Assembly: GCA_046717125.1 (NCBI GenBank)
Contig: JBKJVQ010000051.1
Span: 1 to 13,786, forward strand
Direction of reading: 5' to 3'
DNA: 13,786 nt
Origin: JBKJVQ01 sp046717125
Lineage (GTDB): Bacteria; Pseudomonadota; Alphaproteobacteria; Rhizobiales; Methyloligellaceae
In this document: piece after piece, positions 5,695-13,250 of the stretch
How positions within the stretch are numbered: the first letter of the stretch is position 1
How the letters are laid out: each line of letters starts with the position of its first letter
The notes under the pieces: model-generated
What the model saw: the letters and a program-made list of their open reading frames with translations, nothing else
The model's database searches: none
Told to the model about the DNA's origin: nothing
Program-made: the position numbers and the translations under genes

Positions 5695-6435
5695 ATGGCC
5701 TACAATCTACTCAAACGACTGAGCAATTTCGTCGAGCTTTCAGCGGCGGAGCGCGACGCCGTGCGTGAAGCGTTCGGCCGGAATATTCACGCGCACCGGC
5801 CCCGCACGCACATCATTCACCGCGGTGATGATCCGACCCATGTCCACCTCTTCCTCGACGGCTGGGCGTATCGCTACAAGGTGCTGGACAATGGGCGGAG
5901 GCAAATCCTCGGCTTCCTCGTTCCGGGCGATCTTTGCGATATTAATGTCTTCATCCTGAAGCGGATGGATCACGCGATCGAAACCCTTACACCCGGCAGC
6001 GTTGCGGCCATATCCCGGGAAAGCCTTGGTGAGCTGACAAGCGCCTTTCCGAAAGTGATGAAGGCCATGTGGTGGGACACGCTGGTCAGCCACGCCATCC
6101 AGAGGGAATGGCTGCTCAATCTTGGCCAGCGCCCGGCGGCCGAACGCATCGCGCATCTCCTCTGCGAGCTGTTCGTCAGACTGCGCTGCGTCGGGCTGAC
6201 CGACGGCTTGCACTGCGACTTCCCGCCGACGCAGGTCGACCTCGCAGACGCGACCGGCCTTTCGCCGGTGCACGTCAACCGCTCTTTGCAGCAATTACGA
6301 TCGTCCGATCTGATCGAGTGGAAGGGTCGCACCCTGACTATTCCCGATTTCGCTATCCTGGCAAACTTCGCGCAATTCAACGCGGACTATCTGCACCTCG
6401 ATCGCGTCGGCATCGCGGCGGACGCGGAGGGCTGA
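5695..6435 (+). CDS. Crp/Fnr-family transcriptional regulator (246 aa)
   Basis: Residues 10-125 form the cyclic-nucleotide-binding-like beta roll (FVELSAAERDAV, GDDPTHVHLFLDGWAYRYKV, RRQILGFLVPGDLCD). Residues 126-150 are the dimerisation helix and 150-225 the winged helix-turn-helix, with QVDLADATGLSPVHVNRSLQ as recognition unit and LIEWKGRTLTIPD as wing. The cysteine cluster that holds the Fe-S centre of FNR is absent, and the classical cAMP pocket residues are not evident, so the signal is unknown. Related rhizobial proteins start near this MAYNLLKRLSNF. ATG 5695 has only a weak GGTGA before it, and in-frame GTG codons at 5668 and 5686 are alternatives. The gene converges on the large sensor kinase 134 bases away. 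A functional link is possible but not shown. Confidence 0.85.
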   Translation: MAYNLLKRLSNFVELSAAERDAVREAFGRNIHAHRPRTHIIHRGDDPTHVHLFLDGWAYRYKVLDNGRRQILGFLVPGDLCDINVFILKRMDHAIETLTPGSVAAISRESLGELTSAFPKVMKAMWWDTLVSHAIQREWLLNLGQRPAAERIAHLLCELFVRLRCVGLTDGLHCDFPPTQVDLADATGLSPVHVNRSLQQLRSSDLIEWKGRTLTIPDFAILANFAQFNADYLHLDRVGIAADAEG

Positions 6436-6466
6436 GCGGACTGATGCTTGTTGTTGGAAGGGACGT

Positions 6467-6510
6467 CCCTCCCCTTGGGGAGGGCGGCGCGCCCGCGCGC
6501 CGGCTGGGGT
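6467..6510. repeat. G+C-rich palindromic intergenic element, short copy
   Basis: CCCTCCCC-TT-GGGGAGGG (6467-6484) is a perfect 8-bp inverted repeat. It is followed by GGCGCGC-CC-GCGCGCC (6486-6501, perfect 7-bp arms) and CTGGGGT. It sits between the convergent Crp/Fnr and kinase genes. The first arm resembles the hairpins at 13121-13215, so both look like members of the dispersed CCCTCCCC/GGGGAGGG elements common between genes in Rhizobiales and Caulobacterales. There is no T-tract, but it may still slow or end transcription or protect 3' ends. Confidence 0.6.
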
Positions 6511-6559
6511 AAGCTGTTATCTTCACCCATTTTGGAGAGTTGAACCCAGCCCGCCCGGC

Positions 6560-6573
6560 TCTGATCGATCAGA
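6560..6573. repeat. 14-bp perfect palindrome across the kinase stop codon
   Basis: TCTGATCGATCAGA reads the same on both strands and includes the TGA stop of the kinase gene (6569-6571). It has no loop and no T-tract, so a terminator is unlikely. It may be a protein-binding site or chance. Confidence 0.3.
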
Positions 6574-9500
6574 CCGCTGACGATTGCTGCGCCTGCCAGT
6601 CCTTCATCTCGATGCGCAGCTCGCAGCGGACGCCGCCATCCGTGAACGACAGGTCGGTCGTGCCGCCCAGCATGTGCGGAAGTATTTCCCGGATCAGTCT
6701 CGACCCGAAGCCCGGCTTGGGTTGGCCGTCGATCGGCACGCCGTCCTCGACCCATTGAATGGTCAGATAGGACTTCGTCTTTTTCGTCTCCACACGCCAG
6801 ACGACCGACAGCGTTCCGCCAGGCTTGGACAGCGCCCCGTATTTGAGCGCGTTCGTCGCCAGCTCGTGCAGAGCCAACCCGATCGTCTGGGCCTGTGCCG
6901 ATCGCAAAGAGATGTCCGGTCCCTCGATCGCAATCGATCTGCCGCCGTTGACGCCGCTTGTCTCCGAGTCGACCAGTTCGCGCAGTGATATGCCGGCCGC
7001 TCGTCCTCCGATCAAATCCTCGGTGCGGGCCACTGCTGTAATCCGCTCCTTCAAGTCCTCCGCGTACGCACCCACGGGACCTTTGCCGTTCTGCGACAGG
7101 GTAATGATGGCGGCCACCTTGGTGAGCAGGTTCTTCACCCGGTGCTGCAGTTCCGCGAACAGCGCATCCCGTGCGTATTCCGCGTTGCGGCGCTCGGTCT
7201 TGTCCTCGATGGCGAGCAGCAACAGCGAGTCCTCCGGCAGCCGTCTTGCGTTAACCAGCAGATGCCGCGTTCCCAGCTCGCGGAAAGTGTGATGCAGCTC
7301 GACATCGTTGAGCACCCCGTCGGCGGGCATCGTGTCGCGGAGGGCGCGCCTGAGTTCCGGGATGTCCCAGTCGCCGCCGCCGATTTCGTACAGGACGCGC
7401 CCCTCGGTTTGAGGGGCCGTCAGCTGGAACTGCTCGTGGAAGGCCCGGTTGGCCGACTGCACGACGTAATGCCCGTTCAGCACGACCAGCGGCTGCCTTG
7501 TCGTGTCGACAATCCTCTCGGCGTAGTTCTTGGCGGCGGCCACCGCCTCCTCGGAATGCTTACGCTCGGTGATGTCGGTGAAGGTGGCCACCACGCCGTC
7601 GATCCGGTTGTCCTCGGTCCGGTAGGGCTGGATGCGGCGCAGGAGCCAGCTTCCGTCGCCGCCCGCGACCTCGCCTTCCTTCGGCAGCAAGTTCTGCAGC
7701 ACATCGGCCGCGTCGGGCATGAAGGCCTTATCCTGAAACCCTTGCGCGAAATCGGCGATCGGCCGGCCGATATCGCCCTGCCGGATCTGGAACATGTCCC
7801 GGATCTGCGGGCTGAACCAGCGGATGCACAATTTCGCATCCAGGAACAGGGTGGCGATCGCCGTGCTCTTGAGAAGGTTGTGGAGGTCGTTGGTGCGGTC
7901 TTCCAGCTCCTCGACCTTGCCCTGAAGCTGGGTGTTGACGGTGTTCAACTCCTCGTTCAGCGACTGTAGCTCTTCCTTGGAGGTCTCGAGTTCCTCGTTG
8001 GTCGACTGAAGCTCCTCGTTCATCGAGGTGATTTCTTCGTTCGACGCTTTCAGCTCCTCGTTGGAGGTTTCGAGCTGCGCGACCGAGAAGCGCAGTTCCT
8101 CGCGCGCGGCCCGCAATTCTTCTTCGAGCTGCCCTTCGGAGAGGGAGCTGTGGTCGATGTCGGCGATTTCCCGTTTTTCTCCGGTAGCGCCGGCGTGACG
8201 CTCGAAGCTGACGAGAAAGCGCATGCCCAACTTGCGCTGGGTGACCGGCGATACCGTCAACGTGACCCTTTCCCCGGCGGGCGATTTCATCCCGGCGTCA
8301 GCCGAGACGGCCGCCTTTTCCTTGGCCGCCTGGCGGATCGCCGCGCGCAGCTTTGTGCGCAGCTCGTCCCGCGCGATCGAGATCAGATCCAGGGTCGGTT
8401 CGCCGTGGGGAGCCTTGAGATAAGGGTCGAGATCGCCGTGGAAATAAAGGGCGCGGCTGTGCTCGTCGATCAGGACGGAGGGCGGCGCGAACGTCTCGAC
8501 AAGGGCATCCCGCGCCTCGTCGCCGGGCGCGCGCAGACGGCTGGCATCGTTATGACCAAGATGGGCGACGTCGCGGCGAGCGCCGCCCACAATCGGAAAA
8601 TCGACGAGCTCGTGCCGGGTCGAACCAGATCGCTTGTATATGCGCCACTTTTTGGAGACCGGCTGGAACAGCTCCATATGCTTGCCAACGGTCTCGGCCG
8701 TACCGAGGAAGAGGTATCCCCCCTCCCGCAGCGAGAAATGCAGCAGCGCGATGATCTTCTCCTGGTATTCCGCCTCCACATAGATCAGGAGGTTGCGGCA
8801 GCTCACCAGGTCGAGGCGGGAGAACGGCGGATCGGCGAGAAGGTTTTGCGGCGCGAAGATCACCGCTTCGCGCAGGGCCGGCTTGGCCCGGTAGATTTCA
8901 CCCTCCTTGTCGAAGAAGCGGTTGAGACGCGCCTCCGGAATGGCCTGGGCGATGGTCTCGGGGAACAGACCGGCTCTTGCGCGCGCCAACGCCTCGGGCG
9001 CCGCATCCGTCGCGAACACCTTGATGTCGAGAGTCTTCTCTGCGTCCTCGGCGCGCTCCAGCAGCAGCATCGCGATGCTGTACGCCTCCTCTCCGCTCGA
9101 ACAGGCGGGCACCCAGACGCGCACCGACTGTCCTTCGGCGCGCGACCGGACGATCGGGGCGATGACCTTTTCGTCCAAAGCCCCCCAGGCTTCGGGGTCG
9201 CGGAAAAACGACGTCACGTTGATCAGGAGGTCGCCGAGCAGCGCCTGCAATTCCGCGGGATCTGCGCGCACCTTCTCGGCGTATTGCCGCATGCTTTTCA
9301 TTTGGCTGAGGCCCATGCGGCGGGTGATGCGCCGGACCAGCGTTTTCTGCTTGTAAGGCGAAAAGTCGTGGCGGCCGCGCGTCCTGAGCACCGCAAGAAT
9401 CGCGTTCAGTTCGGCTTCGCCGGCGGTCGCGAGGTCGTCCTCGGACCGGTCCAACTGGTCGTAAGCGTTCTCGACGTAATCGAGGATGACGCCCGGCATC

Positions 9501-10078
9501 TCCTCGACCGGCAGAATGCGGTCGGCAAGACCGGCGAGGATGACGTTGCGAGGCATCTCCGGATGTTCGGCGGTGTCCGGATCCTGCACGAGGACGACGC
9601 CATCCGTCTGGCGTATCCTCTGCGCGCCGCCGGACCCGTTCGAGCCGCTCCCGGACATGACGATGCAGATGGATTTGTAGCCGCGGTAATCGGCCAGCGA
9701 CTCGAAGATCGCGTCGACGGGATGGCGCCTCTCTGCCTCCGACTCCGGCTGGCGCGCCTGCAGCCGATCGTCGCCGATGGTGAGGACGGTGTTCGGCGAA
9801 ATCACATAGATGCAGTTCGGCCGGATCCGCCGCGGCTTCTCAACCTGAACGACATCGAGATTCGTCGCCCGCTCCAGCACCGATACGAGATGGCTCTCGT
9901 GCGACTTGGACAGATGCAGCACGACGACGAAGGCGACGCCGGGTTTCTTCGGCATGGCCTCGAAAAATTTGTTGAGCGCCTGGATGCCGCCGGCCGAGGC
10001 GCCGATCGCGACGATCGGGCAACCGCTCGCGCCGGGCGCAACCTCTTTCGCGCCATGCACGATTTCTTGTTCAGACAT
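6569..10078 (-). CDS. CheB-CheR-PAS-HWE hybrid sensor histidine kinase (1169 aa)
   Basis: A soluble multidomain signalling protein. Residues 20-205 are a CheB-like methylesterase domain: GASAGG with Ser28 and His55 in VVLHLSK, but the catalytic aspartate (G-x-G-x-D-G, D286 in Salmonella CheB) is Asn147 in SGSGSNG. Residues 225-482 are CheR methyltransferase (NVTSFFRDPEAW; SAM motif PACSSGEEAYS 325-335; FATD 355-358; DLVSCRNLLIY). A PAS-like segment covers about 525-626. A long coiled coil (647-735) repeats N-E-E-L every seven residues from 673 to 711. Two PAS domains follow (738-838, ending TFTDITERK, and 850-962). The HWE kinase comprises the phospho-acceptor His979 in ELQHRVKN, N-box HELATNALKYGAL (1071-1083), W-V-E (1109-1111) and GFGSRLI. 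No transmembrane segment or receiver is present. HWE kinases often feed PhyR/EcfG stress signalling. GGTAGG precedes ATG 10078. Confidence 0.92.
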   Translation of the reverse strand: MSEQEIVHGAKEVAPGASGCPIVAIGASAGGIQALNKFFEAMPKKPGVAFVVVLHLSKSHESHLVSVLERATNLDVVQVEKPRRIRPNCIYVISPNTVLTIGDDRLQARQPESEAERRHPVDAIFESLADYRGYKSICIVMSGSGSNGSGGAQRIRQTDGVVLVQDPDTAEHPEMPRNVILAGLADRILPVEEMPGVILDYVENAYDQLDRSEDDLATAGEAELNAILAVLRTRGRHDFSPYKQKTLVRRITRRMGLSQMKSMRQYAEKVRADPAELQALLGDLLINVTSFFRDPEAWGALDEKVIAPIVRSRAEGQSVRVWVPACSSGEEAYSIAMLLLERAEDAEKTLDIKVFATDAAPEALARARAGLFPETIAQAIPEARLNRFFDKEGEIYRAKPALREAVIFAPQNLLADPPFSRLDLVSCRNLLIYVEAEYQEKIIALLHFSLREGGYLFLGTAETVGKHMELFQPVSKKWRIYKRSGSTRHELVDFPIVGGARRDVAHLGHNDASRLRAPGDEARDALVETFAPPSVLIDEHSRALYFHGDLDPYLKAPHGEPTLDLISIARDELRTKLRAAIRQAAKEKAAVSADAGMKSPAGERVTLTVSPVTQRKLGMRFLVSFERHAGATGEKREIADIDHSSLSEGQLEEELRAAREELRFSVAQLETSNEELKASNEEITSMNEELQSTNEELETSKEELQSLNEELNTVNTQLQGKVEELEDRTNDLHNLLKSTAIATLFLDAKLCIRWFSPQIRDMFQIRQGDIGRPIADFAQGFQDKAFMPDAADVLQNLLPKEGEVAGGDGSWLLRRIQPYRTEDNRIDGVVATFTDITERKHSEEAVAAAKNYAERIVDTTRQPLVVLNGHYVVQSANRAFHEQFQLTAPQTEGRVLYEIGGGDWDIPELRRALRDTMPADGVLNDVELHHTFRELGTRHLLVNARRLPEDSLLLLAIEDKTERRNAEYARDALFAELQHRVKNLLTKVAAIITLSQNGKGPVGAYAEDLKERITAVARTEDLIGGRAAGISLRELVDSETSGVNGGRSIAIEGPDISLRSAQAQTIGLALHELATNALKYGALSKPGGTLSVVWRVETKKTKSYLTIQWVEDGVPIDGQPKPGFGSRLIREILPHMLGGTTDLSFTDGGVRCELRIEMKDWQAQQSSAV
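7946..8062 (-). repeat. Imperfect 21-bp tandem repeats encoding the NEEL heptads
   Basis: Six successive seven-residue units in the kinase (NEEL, NEEI, NEEL, NEEL, KEEL, NEEL at 673, 680, 687, 694, 701 and 708) are encoded by similar 21-base units. They form the signalling coiled coil between the CheR part and the PAS/kinase part, as is usual in CheB-CheR hybrids. Unequal exchange between units could change its length by whole heptads. Confidence 0.7.
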
Positions 10079-10279
10079 AACCTACCAAGCTTCGGATACA
10101 GACCCTTCCGCCGGACACTATACAGGTTCAAACTGGTGATCACACCTCAAACGCTAACCAACGACGCTACGAGGACGGTTACGCGAGTTTAAACGGCCGG
10201 CGCGCGCTCCAAGAGGCTGGCGAGGTTCGATAATTTCAATCAAGAATGCGGCGGCCAGCGATTCCGTCCGGCATCGAGA
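10079..10279. other. Divergent promoter region between kinase and ppc
   Basis: About 200 bases, A+T-richer than the flanking genes. On the minus strand TATAGT (plus 10117-10122, 5/6 to TATAAT) is a possible kinase -10 box, but I see no good -35 at the right distance. GTGATCAC at about 10136-10143 is a short palindrome. No GGAAC-N16/17-CGTT motif is present, so neither gene shows a direct EcfG promoter. No confident ppc promoter is visible. Confidence 0.4.
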
Positions 10280-13051
10280 ATGGGGCCGCGCGTGCAGTTG
10301 AACCTGGCCGATACGCCCGACAAGGATGGACCGCTCCGCGAGGACATCCGTCTGCTCGGACGCATCCTCGGCGATACGATCCGCGACCAGGAAGGCAACG
10401 CCGTGTTCGACATCGTCGAGCATGTGCGTCAGACGTCGATCCGGTTCCATCGCGACGAGGACACGGTCGCGCGCCGCGAGCTGGCGGAGACGCTGAGCGG
10501 ACTGTCCCGCACCGACGCGACCAAGCTGGCGCAGGCATTCAGCCATTTCTCGCATCTGGCGAATATCGCTGAGGACCAGCATCATATTCGCCGGACACGC
10601 GCGCATGCGCTGGCGGCCTCCGCGCCCCGCGAAGGCACCATGCTCCAGGCGGTGACGCGAGCGCAACGCGCCGGCATTTCGCCGCGGCGGCTGCAATCGT
10701 TCTTCGCCGAGGCGCTGGTCTGCCCCGTCCTCACCGCGCATCCGACCGAGGTCCGGCGCAAGAGCACGATAGACCGCGAGAGCGAGGTCGCGTTCGTGCT
10801 GGCCGAGCGCGATCGCGTGCTGCTTACGCCCGACGAGGAAAAGGCGTGCCAGGAAACGCTGCGGCGCGCCGTGCTCACGCTCTGGCAGACCAGCATCCTC
10901 CGGCGCGAGCGCTTACGCGTCGTCGACGAAGTGACGAACGGCCTTGCCTATTACGACCAGACTTTCCTGAGCGAGATACCGCGCTTCTACGCCGACTTGG
11001 AAGATCAGCTCGCCGCGTCCGATCCGGCATGGGCACAGGAAGAGTTGCCGTCATTCCTGCGCATGGGAAGCTGGATCGGCGGCGACCGCGACGGCAATCC
11101 TTATGTGACAGCAACGGCCTTGCGGCAGGCGCTGCAGATGCACAGCCAGCGCGTCCTCGAATTCTATCTGAGCGAAGTCCACAGCCTTGCTGCCGAACTG
11201 CCGCTCGACGCGAAACTAGTGCATGTGTCGGACCCGCTGCAACTGCTCGCGGAGAAATCGCCGGACCAGTCGCCGCACCGGCGCGACGAACCCTACCGCC
11301 TCGCCCTTTCCGCGATTCATGCACGGCTCGCCGCGACATCGCGCGCCATCGCCCATGGTGACATGATTCCGGTCTCTATCGGGGGAACGCCGCCATACCC
11401 GGCGCCGGAGGAGTTTCTGGGCGATCTCCAGATGGTCGACCGTTCGCTGATGCGGAACGGCTCTGGCCTGCTGGCGCGCGGGAGATTGCGGGCCTTGCGG
11501 CGCGCCGTCTCCGTGTTCGGTTTTCATCTGGCCGGGATCGACACGCGCCAGAATTCGGTCGTGCATGACCGCGTCGCCGCGGAACTGTTCGAAGCCTCTT
11601 CGCCTGGCGCGAGCTACAGAGCACTGCCCGAGGACGACCGGATTGCACTCCTCGCACGCGAACTCGCGACGCCGCGGCCGCTCGGCTCGCCCTACGTCCG
11701 CTATTCGGACGAGACGGCCTCGGAGCTTGCGATTCTGCGGGAGGCCGCGAAAGCGCATTGGCGCTACGGCGCGGCGTCGGTTCCGAACTATGTCGTCTCC
11801 CGGACGGAAGGCGTATCCGACGTGCTCGAGGCCGCGCTCCTCCTGAAGGAGGTGGGCCTGCTGCGGCCGCACGAGGGCGAACTCGATGTGAACATCGTGC
11901 CGCTGTTCGAAACGATCGAGGATCTGAGGCAGTGCAGCGTTGTCATGGACCGGCTGCTCGGCCTCTCCGCCTATGCGGTGCTTCTTGCCAGCCGCGGCCG
12001 GGTGCAGGAGGTGATGCTCGGCTATTCCGACAGCAACAAGGACGGCGGCTTCCTTACCTCGGGATGGGAACTCTACAAGGCCGAGATCGCGCTGGTCGAA
12101 ACATTCCGCAAGCACAATGTTCGCCTGCGCCTGTTTCACGGCAGGGGCGGCACTGTTAGCCGGGGCGGCGGACCGAGCTATCAGGCCATTCTCGCGCAGC
12201 CGGGCGGCGCGGTGCAGGGCTCGATCCGGATCACCGAACAGGGCGAGGTGATCGCCGCCAAATATTCGAACCCCGAGCTTGGACGCCGCAATCTCGAAAG
12301 CATTGTCGCCGCGACGATGGAAGCGACGCTGCTGCAGCCCGATCAATCCGCTCCTTGTGCTGAATATCTGGAGACGATGGAGGAGCTTTCGGGCGTCGCC
12401 TACCGAACCTATCGCGCGCTCGTCTACGAAACAGAGGGCTTCGAGCGTTATTTCTGGGAATCGACCGTCATCGACGAAATCGCGAAGCTGAATATCGGCA
12501 GCCGGCCCGCATCGCGCTCGCCGTCGCGCCGGATTGACGATTTGCGCGCGATCCCATGGGTGTTCGGCTGGGCGCAGTGCCGGCTGATGTTGCCCGGCTG
12601 GTACGGTTTCGGCTCGGCCGTGAGGTCATGGCTCGAAGCCCATCCGGACGGGCTTGAAACCCTCCAGACCATGTATCGCGACTGGCCGTTCTTCCGGACG
12701 CTGCTGTCCAACCTCGACATGGTGCTGGCCAAGAGCGACATCGCCATCGCCTCGCGCTACAGCGAGCTGGTCGAGCCGGAGCTGCGCGAGGCGATCTTCC
12801 CCAGAATGCGCGACGAGTGGCAGCTTTCGATCAGGCAGCTTAACGCGATCCTTGAGCAGGACACGCTGCTATCACAGAACCCGCTGCTCGCGCGCTCGAT
12901 CCGTAACCGCTTCCCCTATATCGATCCGCTGAACCATCTTCAGATCGAACTGCTCAAGCGGCACCGCGCCGGCGACAGCGCCCCGGAAGTGGTGGAGGCG
13001 ATTCACCTCACGATCAACGGCATCGCTGCTGGCCTGCGTAACAGCGGGTAG
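10280..13051 (+). CDS. ppc: Phosphoenolpyruvate carboxylase (923 aa)
   Basis: Cytoplasmic, Mg-dependent enzyme that carboxylates PEP with bicarbonate to give oxaloacetate and phosphate, refilling the TCA cycle. The protein is full length (E. coli 883 aa) and aligns from LREDIRLLGRILGDTIRD to the conserved C-terminus GIAAGLRNSG. Catalytic features are VLTAHPTEVRRKS with His154 (E. coli H138), GSWIGGDRDGNP (263-274), LGYSDSNKDGG with Lys587 (K546), FHGRGG with Arg622 (R587), and QGSIRITEQGE (646-656). Residues matching the aspartate-inhibition site are also kept: Lys818 (K773), Arg877 (R832) and Asn921 (N881). Feedback inhibition by aspartate is therefore expected. The last residues are N-S-G where most enzymes have N-T-G. 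ATG 10280 fits the family's N-terminus although only a weak GAGA precedes it; GTG 10292 is an alternative. The gene appears to be transcribed alone, divergent from the kinase. Confidence 0.96.
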   Translation: MGPRVQLNLADTPDKDGPLREDIRLLGRILGDTIRDQEGNAVFDIVEHVRQTSIRFHRDEDTVARRELAETLSGLSRTDATKLAQAFSHFSHLANIAEDQHHIRRTRAHALAASAPREGTMLQAVTRAQRAGISPRRLQSFFAEALVCPVLTAHPTEVRRKSTIDRESEVAFVLAERDRVLLTPDEEKACQETLRRAVLTLWQTSILRRERLRVVDEVTNGLAYYDQTFLSEIPRFYADLEDQLAASDPAWAQEELPSFLRMGSWIGGDRDGNPYVTATALRQALQMHSQRVLEFYLSEVHSLAAELPLDAKLVHVSDPLQLLAEKSPDQSPHRRDEPYRLALSAIHARLAATSRAIAHGDMIPVSIGGTPPYPAPEEFLGDLQMVDRSLMRNGSGLLARGRLRALRRAVSVFGFHLAGIDTRQNSVVHDRVAAELFEASSPGASYRALPEDDRIALLARELATPRPLGSPYVRYSDETASELAILREAAKAHWRYGAASVPNYVVSRTEGVSDVLEAALLLKEVGLLRPHEGELDVNIVPLFETIEDLRQCSVVMDRLLGLSAYAVLLASRGRVQEVMLGYSDSNKDGGFLTSGWELYKAEIALVETFRKHNVRLRLFHGRGGTVSRGGGPSYQAILAQPGGAVQGSIRITEQGEVIAAKYSNPELGRRNLESIVAATMEATLLQPDQSAPCAEYLETMEELSGVAYRTYRALVYETEGFERYFWESTVIDEIAKLNIGSRPASRSPSRRIDDLRAIPWVFGWAQCRLMLPGWYGFGSAVRSWLEAHPDGLETLQTMYRDWPFFRTLLSNLDMVLAKSDIAIASRYSELVEPELREAIFPRMRDEWQLSIRQLNAILEQDTLLSQNPLLARSIRNRFPYIDPLNHLQIELLKRHRAGDSAPEVVEAIHLTINGIAAGLRNSG

Positions 13052-13120
13052 CGCGCTTGCATGATTGGAAAAATCGCGCCCCTCAACGAATTGAGTTTGA
13101 TGGCGAGGTCGTGCCGCTTG

Positions 13121-13215
13121 CTTCCCCTCCCCCTTGTGGGGAGGGGAAGGGGTGGGGGTCGGATCGACCCCACCGTCCGCGCAAGAGCGCGGCCCGCCTC
13201 CCCATATGGGGAGGC
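13121..13215. repeat. Composite palindromic intergenic element, four hairpins
   Basis: Between the convergent ppc and DedA genes lie four inverted repeats in a row. CTTCCCCTCCCC pairs perfectly with GGGGAGGGGAAG around CTTGT (13121-13149). GGTGGGG-g-TCG pairs with CGACCCCACC, one base bulged (about 13151-13174). CCGCGC-AAGA-GCGCGG follows (13177-13192). GCCTCCCCATATGGGGAGGC is a perfect 20-bp palindrome (13196-13215). The CCTCCCC arms match the element at 6467-6484. Such arrays are typical repeated extragenic palindromes of Rhizobiales. It could act as a bidirectional transcription barrier, though there is no T-tract. Confidence 0.7.
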
Positions 13216-13250
13216 TATTCTTTTCCCTCGCAGCATCGTCCCAGTCCACC

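Noticed and set aside
7417..7441. GGAAC-N16-GGTT as a further EcfG promoter
   Set aside because: It lies inside the kinase gene, the -10 part does not match CGTT, and no plus-strand gene follows.
8150..10192. A 680-codon open frame on the plus strand opposite the kinase gene
   Set aside because: It is antisense to a gene with clear domains along its whole length. Its translation is R/G/D-rich with no family features, a usual effect of high G+C.
11216..12346. A 376-codon minus-strand open frame inside ppc
   Set aside because: It lies opposite fully conserved PEP carboxylase coding sequence and shows no domain of its own.
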